Assembly (NCBI RefSeq): GCF_003663825.1
Contig: NZ_RCCC01000001.1
Span: forward strand, 124,001 to 188,000
Direction: 5' to 3'
DNA length: 64,000 nucleotides
DNA from: Acidovorax sp. 106
Lineage (GTDB): Bacteria; Pseudomonadota; Gammaproteobacteria; Burkholderiales; Burkholderiaceae_C
Part shown: positions 29,301 to 37,493 of the stretch, piece after piece
Numbering within the stretch: the stretch's first letter is position 1
How the letters are laid out: each line of letters starts with the position of its first letter
Notes under the pieces: generated by a model
The model's database searches: none
What the model was told of the DNA's origin: nothing
What the model saw: only the letters and a program-made list of their open reading frames with translations
Program-made: the position numbers and the translations under genes

Positions 29301-31300
29301 ATGCAGTGACCGGAGTGACCGGCGTGGCCGTCCTGCGGCAGCGACTGCGCCGTGCCCTTCGCCAGCCCAGCTGCGCCCTGCGCCTGCAGGACACGGGCCA
29401 GCGCCTGGGCCTGGGCGGTGTCGGCCCCTAGCAGCAGACAAGCCGGCAGTTGGGCGGATGGCGTGGCGCTCCACGGCTGCCACCGCAGTGCATATGAGAG
29501 ATCGCCGCCTGCGGCCTGCACGCTGCCATCGCCCGTGAAGGCCCATTGGCGCGCCAGCCAATGGCGCTCGCGGGCAAAAGGATAGCGCGGCAGGGCGCAG
29601 CGGCGGCCCTGGTGGCCCGGGAAGCAGGCGGACCAGTCCACGGGCTTGCGGCGCAGCCAGGCCTGGCCGGCATCGCGCAGCGCGGCCGGCAAGGCGCCGG
29701 CGTCCAGCGCGGCCGCATCGGTCCACACGCCGGCGGCTGCGGCCGGGGCGAACAGCCAGGCGTCGAGCCGCGCCACGGCCTGCGCCGGGCTGTCGGCCGC
29801 CAGCAGCAGGCGCTGTGGCAGGGCCTTGCGCCCGGTGGCGGTGCTGAAGCACAGCGTGCACAGGTCCGTACCGGCGCCCTCGGCCATGCAGTCGCGGTAG
29901 CGCCGGGCCAGCGTCTGCAGGGCCTCGGGCGTGCGCGCCGACAGGGGCAGCAGGCACAGGGCCGGGGGGGTGCCGGCGGGCGGCTGCGCCGCCGCATCGG
30001 CGGGGGCCTCTTCGAGCACCATGTGCACATTGGTCCCGCTCAGTCCGAAGGCGCTGACCGCCGCGCAGCGCGGCGCGCTCCAGTCCTGGCGCTCGGTGAG
30101 CACGCGCACGGGGATGCGGTCCCAGGGCACATGCGGGTTCAGCCGCTGCACATGCAGGCTGGCCGGCAGTTGCCGGTGCTGCAGCGCCGCGCACAGCTTG
30201 AGCAGACCGGCCATGCCGGCCGCCGCCTCCAGGTGGCCGATGTTCGACTTGACGGAACCGATCCACAGCGGCTCGGACGCCACGCCGCGCGCCGGTCCGT
30301 AGGCGCGCGCCAGCGCGCCTACCTCGATGGGATCGCCCATCAGCGTGCCCGTGCCATGGGCCTCGACATAGCTGACCTGGGACGGCTGCAGCGCCGCATC
30401 GCGCAGCGCGGCGGCGATCACGCGCTCCTGCGCCAGCCCGTTGGGCGCCGTCAGGCCATTGCTGGCGCCATCGTGATTGACGGCCGAGCCACGGATCACG
30501 GCAATGACGGGATCGCCCGCGCGCTGCACGTCCGCCAGCCGCTTGAGCACCACCAGGGCCACACCCTCGCCGCGCGCATAGCCGTCGGCTGCGGCATCGA
30601 AGGCGCGGCAGCGCTGGCTGGGCGACAGCGCGCGCAGGCGGCTCAGCGCCACCATCGGGGCCGGCGACAGCAGCAGGTTGACGCCACCGGCGAGCGCGCA
30701 GTCGGTCTCGCCGCTGCGCAGGCTGCGGCAGGCTTGGTGCACGGCCAGCAGCGAGGACGAGCAGGTGGTGTCCAGCTGCATCACCGGCCCCTGCAGGTTC
30801 AGGTGGTAGGCCACGCGGCCTGCCGCCAGCGAGCGCATGCCGCCGAGCTGCTGGTGCATGGAGGCCGCCGGCAGCTCGTGCATCTGCATCGACAGCTGCG
30901 CATAGTCGTCCGAGCACAGGCCGACGAACAGGCCGGTGCGGGCGCCGAAGACTGCATCGGGCGCCAGGGCGGCCGACTCCAGCGCATGCCAGGCGGTCTC
31001 CAGCAGCAGGCGATGCTGCGGGTCCATGGCCGCCGCCTCGTCGGGCCCGATTCCGAAGAAGCCGGCATCGAAGCGGTCGACCTCCGCGACAAAGCCGGCC
31101 TGCGCGGCATAGCTCTTACCGGGCGCGTCGGGGTCCACATCGAAGAGGGCCGCATGGTCCCAGCGCTCCTGGGGCACGGGCCCGAGCGCATCGCGCCCCT
31201 CGCGCAGCAGGGCCCAGTAGCTTTGCAGGTCGTCCACACCGCCGGGCAAGCGGCAGGCCGCTCCAACGATGGCGATGTCTTCGTCGCGTGGGGGCGTCAT
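23315..31300 (-). CDS. Hybrid PKS-NRPS KS-KR-ACP-AT-Cy-A-PCP
   Basis: A 2661-residue hybrid synthase with a rearranged PKS part. KS (Cys180 in DTTCSSS, HGTGT, KSNIGH) is followed by a KS-AT linker that runs straight into the post-AT motif [12 protein letters not shown] with no AT between. Then come KR ([11 protein letters not shown] near 808, Tyr present in LAAYGAAN near 960), ACP (LGLNSVMS near 1115), and only then an AT (Ser1271 in GHSVGEF, RHAFHS near 1368, malonyl-type). The NRPS half has a Cy domain (DGWCLDGWS at 1655-1663), an A domain with [10 protein letters not shown] near 2160, and a PCP (GGNSLL near 2563). The A-domain pocket reads D-M-F-N-F-G-V-L-W-K, only partly like the Cys code. 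It is placed second in the pathway, after the FAAL. It may act iteratively, as described for the micacocidin starter PKS, but this is not shown. Confidence 0.92.
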   Translation of the reverse strand: MTPPRDEDIAIVGAACRLPGGVDDLQSYWALLREGRDALGPVPQERWDHAALFDVDPDAPGKSYAAQAGFVAEVDRFDAGFFGIGPDEAAAMDPQHRLLLETAWHALESAALAPDAVFGARTGLFVGLCSDDYAQLSMQMHELPAASMHQQLGGMRSLAAGRVAYHLNLQGPVMQLDTTCSSSLLAVHQACRSLRSGETDCALAGGVNLLLSPAPMVALSRLRALSPSQRCRAFDAAADGYARGEGVALVVLKRLADVQRAGDPVIAVIRGSAVNHDGASNGLTAPNGLAQERVIAAALRDAALQPSQVSYVEAHGTGTLMGDPIEVGALARAYGPARGVASEPLWIGSVKSNIGHLEAAAGMAGLLKLCAALQHRQLPASLHVQRLNPHVPWDRIPVRVLTERQDWSAPRCAAVSAFGLSGTNVHMVLEEAPADAAAQPPAGTPPALCLLPLSARTPEALQTLARRYRDCMAEGAGTDLCTLCFSTATGRKALPQRLLLAADSPAQAVARLDAWLFAPAAAAGVWTDAAALDAGALPAALRDAGQAWLRRKPVDWSACFPGHQGRRCALPRYPFARERHWLARQWAFTGDGSVQAAGGDLSYALRWQPWSATPSAQLPACLLLGADTAQAQALARVLQAQGAAGLAKGTAQSLPQDGHAGHSGHCIWLAPQGQTLEATLDELATVAQWVQARPAAMRLWVVTRQAFGANGATDGTAAAEASDLHGAAIWGLARSLRLELGTRWGGLVDLPAGEDSRPFEQLAACLATVTAEDEFAIREAGRAIEVPRLEAVPQRAGDAAFACDPAGSYLLTGGLGALGMALAQELVQAGARHLVLASREGPQRLLRDAACAGRVAAWRARGVAVDVLGLDVSRADAVADCLAQLAHDGRQLKGIVHAAGALDRAGLSELGRNGAWGPGWRAKVDGARHLDRLSRAAALDFFWLCSSVTALWGMRTLAAYGAANACLDAIAAQRRAQGLAALSLRLGRMEIAGLMSDGDAAVLDAIGIAPMRLPALMASIRQAAGAADAVATLVSADWPRFVRHRREQGAATLFERLAAGPAEPAELADAPATAPCATRPAGELRDWLARTLAEAMKLPVARIEEASNLFELGLNSVMSVLVRQRLEAAWGLRTAPTLLFEQPSLDALCAWLNAQLQALVPVPMPAGLAASAAIGAAPRTVFLFSGQGSIHAGMGRSFYAGEPGFRRTVDACCAQLQAEFGLDLRERLFSTDPEALAHTGEAQPALFVIGLALARMWEAQGVRADLLIGHSVGEFAAACLAGVFSQSDALRLVMARARLMQALPEDGGMCAVFAAPQALDGLLARWPQLSLAAVNAPRQVVVSGERSALADCVQVLRQAGLVCQPLGVRHAFHSPSMQPMREAFAAVARTLTYQRPQRALISTVSGRRAGDDIACADYWVRHVEATVQFADALRLALDEGAGRFIEIGPRSALTGLAQEVVAESGNQANAGRAGEAPPGHQFLATLAREEGAFEAWQAALAALRPAAMALPVLVPEPAQRHQPFPMTPMQHAYWLGRHAAVAGGRVAIHMYLELDVPALDVARMERAWNALVARHDMLRAIARPDGSQQVLAEVPAVVLVCHDASGVDAAQREAHLASVRAALSHRNAALDRWPLFELRVTHLPEAVSRLHFSLDGWCLDGWSYQILFHELHRLYTDPQAALRPLGLGFRDYVLGLRALEQGPAHAQALQRWQQRLPQLPPPPRLPLREASGLAGDPAAEVAGARPGFGRWQRQLDRTVFAGLQQRAARHSLTAATAMLAAYGRVLSRWSESTDLTLNVPRFNRQPLHADVPRLVGEFASFTLLAVRRRAGEDFATQARGLQAQLWEDMEGLPVAGVTLLRELNRLHQLQALENGAEPAAAGAPVLMPFVFTNMPEEALDGEHIGLLDAWGDDGRVNDFITQTPQVWIDCQYHLRDGGLFVFWDALQAQFAPGLLDTLFDAYVGLLQRLASDDAAWTAIDPLPLPPPQAQVRERVNGLVAALAPDRLHERFVRSARQHPERPAVLGQGAAMSYGELHVQVRDIAARILQALDRRPDPSPAPVVAVVMPKGWQQVAGVLAVLAAGAVVLPLDADLPAARLAWMLADAGAALVLVRAQGPAGLADPAGLGLPQLVIEDRLAHSDAGTDWPVRPHDGLACIIYTSGSSGEPKGARIGEPGLVNAIDYTLQRFGIDHQARLLALTPLHHDMACFDLFGAVSVGAAIVMPEPAGARDPGHWLQLMRSHGVSVWNSVPAMLEMLLSHARADEALARQACARLATVFLGGDWIALTLPERLRQLSPAAQVVSVGGPTETTLWNVMHAVEDVAPHWRSIPYGRPIANTRYHVLDALLEERPDGVVGEMHVCGVGVARGYVGDPARSAAAFLRHPRTGEPMYRTGDLGRYGVDGTLEFMGRRDRQVKISGVRIEPAEVEAALLRHPGVAAAVVVIAGEGARRQLAAAWVAHAGLALQAEALRGHAAAALPPALRPAVWLPLSALPLTANGKVDRRAIAALALAQTAQARPAPGQALPQRMNAVQQHIAALWAELLQRPGVGLGENFFEAGGNSLLATELFVRLHQAYPQLASVVTLYEHPTVEALAAHLQPGAAPPLSGGALPAAASRGERRRALHRGVATPGVPTPRPSDSLPTGATGALPSIHLSLLP

Positions 31301-33423
31301 GCGGGCACTTTCACGCGCAGTGCGCGGGGATAGGGATGCAGCTGTGTCGCCAGATGCGCCGCCAACAGGGCCGGCGTCGGGTAGTTCCAGGCGACCTCGG
31401 TCTCGAGCTCGATGCCGCGCCACTGCGCCAGCGCGTGGACCATGCGCACGGTCAGCGCCGAGTCCATGCCGTAGGCGGAAAAGCTCAGCTCGGCGTCGAA
31501 GCCCGCGCCGTCGACGTCGCAATGCGACTGCAGCCACTGCTGCAGCCATTGCAGCGTGGCCGCTTCGCCGGACTGCGGCAAGTCGGCGGCAGGCAGGCCC
31601 AGCGCGCCATAGCGACGGCTTTGCTGGCCGGCGCCGGCAAACAGCGCCTGCTGCACATCGACCTCGCCACGGCGCCATGCGTAGCAGCACTCCAGCCGGC
31701 CTTCGAGGAACAGCGTGCGGCACAACTGGCGCTGCACCTTGCCGCTGGTGGTCTTGGGCAGATGGGCTTGCACGATGAGGCACAGCGCGAACAGCTGCAG
31801 CTCGTGCTGGGCCGCCACCGCCTCTCGCACCCGGCGCAGCAGCGCGGCGCCATCGGCATGGCGCGCATGGCTGCGGCGCAGTTCCTGCACGACAACCAGT
31901 TGCTCCTGGCCGCCGGCCATCACGGGGAAGGCGGCGCAGCCGTCGGGCACGAAGGCGGCATCGCAGCGAGCCACGCTACGCTCTATGTCCTGCGGCGCGT
32001 GGTTGACGCCCCGGATCACCAGCATGTCCTTGATGCGGCCGACGATATAGAGCTGACCGGCCCCATCATGGCCTTCATCGACGAAGCCCAGGTCGCCGGT
32101 GCGCAGATACGGCGTGGTATCGCCGGCGTCCGGCGCCAGGCGCGCCTGGCAGACATCCAGGCTAGCCTGGGTCTGCCCCCAGTAGCCGTCCGAGACGCTG
32201 GCGCCGGCAAACCACAGCTCGCCGACTTCGCCGGCCGCGCACGGCTGCAGGCTGCTGGGGTCCACGACACGCAGGCGATGGTCTGGCATCCAGGGGCCGC
32301 AGCCCGCCAGCCAGCAGTCGTCGTCGGCGCATTCCAGGCCGAGCTGGCCGGGCTGTGCGCGTTCAAGCACCTGGGCATGGCCGCGCTGCAGGGCCGCCGC
32401 GTCCACGCGCAGCAGCGGCGTGGGGCCGGGGTGGGCGCTGGCGACCACCAGCGTGGCCTCGGCCAGGCCGTAGGAGGCGCTCAGCGCCTCGGCGCGCAGG
32501 CCGCAGCCGGAGAAGCGGCGGGCAAAGGCGTGCAGCGTGGCCGGGCGCACGGGCTCGGCGCCGCTCCAGGCGACCTGCCAGCTGGTCAGGTCCAGCCCCG
32601 CCAGCTGCGTGTCGTCGATGTCGCGAAGGCAGGCCTCGTAGGCGAAATTGGGGGCGCCGCTGTTGCTGCCGCGGTAGCGCGTGATGGCCTCCAGCCATCT
32701 GGCGGGCCGCTGGATGAAGGCGGCCGGCGGCATCAGCACCAGCTCGGCGCCCACATACAGCGACTGCAGGATCTTGCCGATCAGCCCCATGTCGTGGAAA
32801 TGCGGCAGCCAGCTGACGATGACGGACCCGGCATTGTTGCCCCAGCGCGACTGGATCATGGCCTCGTTGGCCAGCAGGTTGCGATGGGACACGCGCACGC
32901 CCTTGGGCGCACCAGTGGAGCCGGAGGTGTACTGCAACAGCACCAAGTCGTCGCCGCGCGCGGCGACAGGCGACAGCGCCGTGTGGCAGCTGTCCTCGGC
33001 GACCCAGTACAGAGCTCGCAGCGGTGCGCTGGCCGCGAAGGCTGGCGCCAGGCGCGCCTGCAGCGCAGGATCGCCCAGCACGCAGCCGATCTGGGCGTCC
33101 TGCGCGATGTGCTCGTACCAGCGCAGGCTGCGGTTGAGCTTGGGCAGCGGCACGGGCACCGCCACGATGCCGGCCTGCACGCAGGCCCAGAAGGCCACCA
33201 CGAAGTCGATGCCAGCGTCATACATCAGCAGCGCGCGGCTGCCCGGCGCATGCCGGGCAGCCAGCGCATGCGCCAGGCCTGCGGCGCGGGCCTGCAGCGC
33301 CTCGTAGGTGACCGCCTCGGTCTGTTCCTCGCCCTGGCGCAGAAAGCGCAGCGCGGTCTTGCCAGGGGTGGCGGCGACCCGATCGAGCAGGACACTGCCC
33401 AGGCCTTTGTCTGCATTAGACAT
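31297..33423 (-). CDS. Fatty-acyl-AMP ligase with C-terminal ACP (loading protein)
   Basis: A 708-residue starter protein. The N-terminal part is an adenylate-forming enzyme of the FAAL type: QYTSGSTGAPKG near 163, then SWLPHFHDMGLIG and the segment NSGAPNFAYEAC typical of this subfamily, TGDLGF, and the C-terminal lysine region KTTSGKVQR. An ACP with YGMDSAL near residue 655 follows. It should activate a free fatty acid as acyl-AMP and load it onto its own ACP for the next KS. The start MSNADKG at 33423 is preferred over an upstream in-frame ATG because GGAGAAACAGG lies just before it. The stop overlaps the next start as ATGA. It opens the biosynthetic operon, about 100 bases after the receptor gene. 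The acyl chain length cannot be read from the sequence. Confidence 0.92.
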   Translation of the reverse strand: MSNADKGLGSVLLDRVAATPGKTALRFLRQGEEQTEAVTYEALQARAAGLAHALAARHAPGSRALLMYDAGIDFVVAFWACVQAGIVAVPVPLPKLNRSLRWYEHIAQDAQIGCVLGDPALQARLAPAFAASAPLRALYWVAEDSCHTALSPVAARGDDLVLLQYTSGSTGAPKGVRVSHRNLLANEAMIQSRWGNNAGSVIVSWLPHFHDMGLIGKILQSLYVGAELVLMPPAAFIQRPARWLEAITRYRGSNSGAPNFAYEACLRDIDDTQLAGLDLTSWQVAWSGAEPVRPATLHAFARRFSGCGLRAEALSASYGLAEATLVVASAHPGPTPLLRVDAAALQRGHAQVLERAQPGQLGLECADDDCWLAGCGPWMPDHRLRVVDPSSLQPCAAGEVGELWFAGASVSDGYWGQTQASLDVCQARLAPDAGDTTPYLRTGDLGFVDEGHDGAGQLYIVGRIKDMLVIRGVNHAPQDIERSVARCDAAFVPDGCAAFPVMAGGQEQLVVVQELRRSHARHADGAALLRRVREAVAAQHELQLFALCLIVQAHLPKTTSGKVQRQLCRTLFLEGRLECCYAWRRGEVDVQQALFAGAGQQSRRYGALGLPAADLPQSGEAATLQWLQQWLQSHCDVDGAGFDAELSFSAYGMDSALTVRMVHALAQWRGIELETEVAWNYPTPALLAAHLATQLHPYPRALRVKVPA

Positions 33424-33523
33424 TCCTGTTTCTCCGTCGTGTTGGGATAAGAACTTCAGACCGGGCTGCGGCACAGGGCCGTAGCCCATCGCCGAGCCCG
33501 CCGTGCGGGGGCCTCAGCAGCGG

Positions 33524-35668
33524 TCAGAACTTGACAGCCACGTCGATACCCAACGTGCGCGGTGCACCGAAAGCAACCTGGGAGGTCAAGGTCAGCGGGT
33601 TAACCCCAGCGTCGCGTATGTACTTTCGGTCGGTCGCGTTACGCACCCACATGGAGGCCGACCAGCGCTTATCCTCAATACCCACACGCAGGTTCAGCAG
33701 GCTAAAGGCTTGACCTTTCAACTGGTTGGCGGCGTCGTAGTAAATGGATCCGACATGACTGACTTCGACCTGTCCGACCAGTTTCAGACCATTACTCAGC
33801 AGATGGCGCTTTTGGATCGCCGCAGAGAAGATGCTGCTTGGCACGAAGGGCACCCGATTGCCCGCATAGTCTGTGCCGGCGAGCACATCGGTATAGGAGC
33901 GGAACTTGGCATCCAGGTAGCTCATTGATCCGGACAACCGCCAACCGCCGGGCAGCAAATAAGCTGCGTCGAACTCCAGGCCCTGGTGGCGGGACTTGCC
34001 CGCGTTGCGGGTGACTTCGGTACCAACGCCCAGCGACTGGCCGATCTGCTGGTTGTCGATGTTGGAGCGGAAGACGGCCGCATTGAACTGCAGCCGCTTG
34101 TCCTGCGACACCAACTTCAAGCCGGCCTCGTAGTTGATATTGGTCTCGGGACCGTAGGCGCGGTCAGCCTCACTGAGCACGACAGTGTTGAAGCCGCCGC
34201 TGCGGTAGCCCTTAGCCACGGTGCCGTACAGCAGCGTGCCGTCGGCGGGTTTGAACATCGCGCCAACCTTGGGCGCAGTCTGCGAGAACGAGCGCCCATG
34301 ACCCTGCCATGGCGTATTCGCGACCGGCATGGAGCCCATGAAGGAGGTGGACTCGGCGCCATAAGAAACCGTCTCGCGCTCATGGCGCAGGCCAGCCTGA
34401 ACGCCCCAGTACGGCATGAACCAGTACTCGACATTGCCGAAGAAGGCCGTGCCGCGCGTGCGGTACATGCTGCCGGTCAGCGTATCCACGCCCATGGGCA
34501 CCATGGCCAGCCGGTCGTTGCCCTGGCGCCGGTCGTTGAACAGGAAGACGCCGCCCAGCCAGGACAGACCGATATTTTCGGCCGTGCGCGAACTCAGGCG
34601 CAGCTCCTGCGTCCACTGGCGCTGCTTGACGGAGTAGACGTCGTTGGCCACCGGCTGGGGCGTGCCATCAAACTCTCCGGTGAAGGTGTACTTGTTGTCG
34701 CGCAGGCCGGTGATCGAAGTCAGGGTGAAGCGATCAGCGTCGTAGCGCACGCGCAGCGAGGCGCCGCGCAAGTCCTTGTCGTCGCGGCCCGGGAAATCGT
34801 AGGCCACGCGGTGGGGAACGGTGTCTTCGAGCCGGCGGCCGGTGGCCAACGCCTTGTCGTAGTAGCCGTCGCGGATGCGCGACACATCCAGGCCCAGCGT
34901 GATATCCAGACTATCGCTAGGCAGATAGCGCAGCCTCAATCGCAGGCCGCGCTCGTCCAACGGATCAGCATCACGCCCCAGAAATGTGTTCTTGGTGTAT
35001 CCGTCGCGCTCAATGGTGGCAGCGGAAATGCCCAGAAACAGATCCTGCTGATTGAGCGGCACGTTCAGATCGGCGCTAGCCTGGCGCAGGCCGTGGCTTC
35101 CCACCGTGAAACGCGTCTCGCCACGCAACTGGGCATCGGGCTGGCGCGTCACGATGTTGAGCACTCCCCCCATGGTGTTGCCTCCGTACAGCGTGCCCTG
35201 CGGCCCGCGCAGCACCTCCATGCGCTCGATGTCGAACAGCTGCAGATTGGCGGGGAAGGCGAAATGGTCCAAGTAGGGTACGTCGTCCACATACAGCCCG
35301 ACGCCGGGCGTATTCAGCCGCTGGCCGATGCCCCGGATGGACAGCAGCGGCGTACTGCCCCCCTGCAGATTATGCAGGTTGCCAATGCGGCCTACCAAGT
35401 CGCTCGTGCTCGTGATGCCCTGCTCTTTCGCATCGGCACCGCTGAGCACATAGACGCTGGCTCCCACGCTCTGGTTGTCCTGCAGCACCTTCTGTGCCGT
35501 GATTTGCACGTCAGGCAGGCTCTGCTCCACGGCCACCTGTTCGGCCACCTCCTGCGCCCGTACCACGGCCGCCGACGTGGCCAGCAAGGCCAGCAGGGAC
35601 AGCGCAAGCGGCTGCATGCGCAGGCCGCTGTTCGGTCGAGCGGCGCGCCCGGATTTCTTCTGCTTCAT
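33524..35668 (-). CDS. TonB-dependent outer-membrane siderophore receptor
   Basis: A 714-residue receptor with an N-terminal signal peptide (cleavage probably after ATSAAVVRA, about residue 38). A plug domain follows, with LPDVQITAQ near the N terminus and EVLRGPQGTLYGGNTMGG. A beta-barrel makes up the rest, ending in the outer-membrane C-terminal Phe (VAVKF). There is no extended N-terminal signalling domain, so FecA-type sigma regulation is unlikely. A Fur box lies 34 bases upstream of the start. Its position directly before the biosynthetic operon suggests that it imports the ferric form of the locus product, the role FyuA plays for yersiniabactin. The substrate is inferred from context only. 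Confidence 0.92.
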   Translation of the reverse strand: MKQKKSGRAARPNSGLRMQPLALSLLALLATSAAVVRAQEVAEQVAVEQSLPDVQITAQKVLQDNQSVGASVYVLSGADAKEQGITSTSDLVGRIGNLHNLQGGSTPLLSIRGIGQRLNTPGVGLYVDDVPYLDHFAFPANLQLFDIERMEVLRGPQGTLYGGNTMGGVLNIVTRQPDAQLRGETRFTVGSHGLRQASADLNVPLNQQDLFLGISAATIERDGYTKNTFLGRDADPLDERGLRLRLRYLPSDSLDITLGLDVSRIRDGYYDKALATGRRLEDTVPHRVAYDFPGRDDKDLRGASLRVRYDADRFTLTSITGLRDNKYTFTGEFDGTPQPVANDVYSVKQRQWTQELRLSSRTAENIGLSWLGGVFLFNDRRQGNDRLAMVPMGVDTLTGSMYRTRGTAFFGNVEYWFMPYWGVQAGLRHERETVSYGAESTSFMGSMPVANTPWQGHGRSFSQTAPKVGAMFKPADGTLLYGTVAKGYRSGGFNTVVLSEADRAYGPETNINYEAGLKLVSQDKRLQFNAAVFRSNIDNQQIGQSLGVGTEVTRNAGKSRHQGLEFDAAYLLPGGWRLSGSMSYLDAKFRSYTDVLAGTDYAGNRVPFVPSSIFSAAIQKRHLLSNGLKLVGQVEVSHVGSIYYDAANQLKGQAFSLLNLRVGIEDKRWSASMWVRNATDRKYIRDAGVNPLTLTSQVAFGAPRTLGIDVAVKF

Positions 35669-35701
35669 CTTTTCTCCTCACCACACAGATTGCACATCAA
35701 T

Positions 35702-35716
35702 TGCGAACAATTCTCA
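35702..35716 (-). promoter_or_regulatory. Probable Fur box upstream of the TonB receptor
   Basis: On the minus strand this reads TGAGAATTGTTCGCA, a 7-1-7 arrangement with 12 of 14 arm bases matching TGAGAAT-N-ATTCTCA. It lies 34 bases upstream of the receptor start, where Fur bound with Fe2+ would block transcription. The assignment rests on pattern matching only. Confidence 0.6.
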
Positions 35717-35822
35717 ATCAATGCCAATTGTGCTCAGAGGACCGCGGCTGCAAAAGGACAGAGCACGCGGCAGGCGGAGAGTTGGTGTCGGTCGGCGGAC
35801 TTTTGGTAGCGACAGCCACCTT

Positions 35823-36662
35823 TCAGCGCAGGCTGGCGTGCTCGAACAGCCGCGCGGCCAGGCCGCCATTGATGCGCGTCTCCTGGGCCAGCAAGGTGGT
35901 GCGCGAACGGCCGTCGGCCGAGGTGACCACGGTCCGGGTGCGGCTCCAGACATCGCCGAAGCGCTGGAAATCCAGGTAGCTGGCGGTCTTGACCAGTTGG
36001 CCCGCACGGTCCATGTACTCGACCTTGACTGGCAGCCACAGGTCCTCGCGCACCCAGGTCACGCGCAGCGCGTACTCGGAGACGTCGCTGCGCACCGGCC
36101 GCGACTCGATCACCTGGCAGATCGCCTCGCCACAGGCCTCGCTGCGCAGCCATTGGTGCGCATCGTCGTCCACGCTGCGGTCCTGCAGGTCTTCATTGAG
36201 CAGATCGCTGCGCATGAAAGAGCCGCGCCGCGCGCTGCCCGCGATGCGGCGCACGATGCGCTCGCTGGGCAGGAACATCCACATGTCGTCGTCGCGCGCG
36301 ATGTCGTCGTAGTTCCAGGTCAGGTACTTGATGCCGCGCGCATCCGAGGGCTCGTGAAAGACCAGCAGGCCCCGGCTTTCGTCGGCCAGGCGCATGGAGT
36401 AGCTCTCCAGCCCGCGGCGCAGCACCACGCCGTCGCGCTCTATGGTCATCAGGTAGCGGCGGTAGACGTCGCGGTGGGTGTCGGCCTGGCGCGCGCGCTG
36501 CACGATGTCGCGCCCGCTGGGCGCGGCTTGCACCGGGGAGGCCGCCCTGGCGGTGGCCGGTGCTGCGGCGGGCACACCCTGGGCCTGGGCGAGCGGCCCT
36601 GCCGCGGCGAGCAGCATGATGGCAAGGGTCTGGCGAAGTGGTTTCTGGCAGAGGCTGAGCAT
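35823..36662 (-). CDS. LolA-like outer membrane lipoprotein-sorting family protein
   Basis: A 279-residue exported protein: signal peptide with hydrophobic core TLAIMLLAAAGPLAQA, an Ala/Pro-rich linker to about residue 50, then a domain with FHEPSDARGIKYLTWNY, DDDMWMFLPSERIVRRI and GSFMRSDLLNEDL. This is the pattern of the outer-membrane lipoprotein-sorting family (LolA/LolB-like fold). Members usually sit beside RND or MMPL exporters, but none is seen here. It starts 39 bases after the second AraC gene and may share its transcript. A role in envelope handling of the siderophore or its lipid-like tail is possible, but nothing in the sequence proves it. Confidence 0.75.
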   Translation of the reverse strand: MLSLCQKPLRQTLAIMLLAAAGPLAQAQGVPAAAPATARAASPVQAAPSGRDIVQRARQADTHRDVYRRYLMTIERDGVVLRRGLESYSMRLADESRGLLVFHEPSDARGIKYLTWNYDDIARDDDMWMFLPSERIVRRIAGSARRGSFMRSDLLNEDLQDRSVDDDAHQWLRSEACGEAICQVIESRPVRSDVSEYALRVTWVREDLWLPVKVEYMDRAGQLVKTASYLDFQRFGDVWSRTRTVVTSADGRSRTTLLAQETRINGGLAARLFEHASLR

Positions 36663-36701
36663 GGCTTCCTTATGGGCGGGCGCGGCAAGTGCGCCTGGCG
36701 A

Positions 36702-37487
36702 TTATTCGCGGGGGGGCATGCGGCCAGTGTTCTGCGCGGCTCCATCAGGGACCTGAACCGCTTCGCGCAAGGCGCGCGGCTCCTTGCCGAAAAGCAGGCG
36801 GCAGGCCGCCGCGAAATGCCCGCCTGCAGCCAGACCCACGCTGTTCGCGATGTCGGCGATAGGCAGCTTGGTCTGCTCGATGAGCCGCCGCGCCTCGATC
36901 AACCGCTCGCGCCGCAACCAAGCATAGGGCGGACTGCCGAAGGCGACAGGAAAGGCCCGCTTGAGCGCAGCCGGGCTAAGCCCCACCTCTCGGGCCAGGG
37001 CCTCGATGCCGGGCGGGTTCTGCATGCGCATGCGCAGGATGGCGGCGGCACGCAGCAGTCGGTCGTCGGGCGCCGGGGTCCGGCTGGCGGCAGGAGCAGT
37101 CAGCAAGCGAATGGCCTCGAAATGGCAGCCCAGGACACTGGCCGCACCGGACTGCACCGACAAGGCCGTGATGCGCTCCATAGCCACCGCCGATTCTGCG
37201 TCGACCGCACACAGCCCCCCAGAACCCGACAGCGATTCGTCGTCGAAGCGTGGGCAACCCGGGGTATCAATCAGAACGGCATCAAGAGTGTCATGCGTGG
37301 CTACTGCAGTAACTTGTTGCCCCCGCCCAATCCAGGCTTGGCCAGCAGGTACGGCCGCTCCATCCACAAGTAGCACGCCGGCACGCACGTACAGCGCGAC
37401 CAAGCCAACACAATCGAGCAACCCACTGCCCGGTGCAGACAAGATTCGCAGCCTCAATCCACTAGGCAAGAGTCGCGTGAAATGCAT
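36702..37487 (-). CDS. AraC-family transcriptional regulator (short)
   Basis: A 261-residue protein with an AraC/XylS DNA-binding region at the C terminus (about 140-240). The first helix-turn-helix is in IEALAREVGLSPAALKRAF and the second in IADIANSVGLAAGGHFAAAC. The N-terminal half is unlike classical AraC sensor domains and I do not recognise its ligand. It begins 6 bases after the stop of the other AraC gene, so the two are almost certainly cotranscribed. A partner or antagonist role in siderophore control is inferred from that arrangement. Confidence 0.85.
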   Translation of the reverse strand: MHFTRLLPSGLRLRILSAPGSGLLDCVGLVALYVRAGVLLVDGAAVPAGQAWIGRGQQVTAVATHDTLDAVLIDTPGCPRFDDESLSGSGGLCAVDAESAVAMERITALSVQSGAASVLGCHFEAIRLLTAPAASRTPAPDDRLLRAAAILRMRMQNPPGIEALAREVGLSPAALKRAFPVAFGSPPYAWLRRERLIEARRLIEQTKLPIADIANSVGLAAGGHFAAACRLLFGKEPRALREAVQVPDGAAQNTGRMPPRE

Positions 37488-37493
37488 GCCGAC

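Noticed and set aside
33497..33509. Small GC hairpin between the receptor and the FAAL gene as a terminator
   Set aside because: The stem is only five base pairs with no T run on the minus strand, so termination is not supported.
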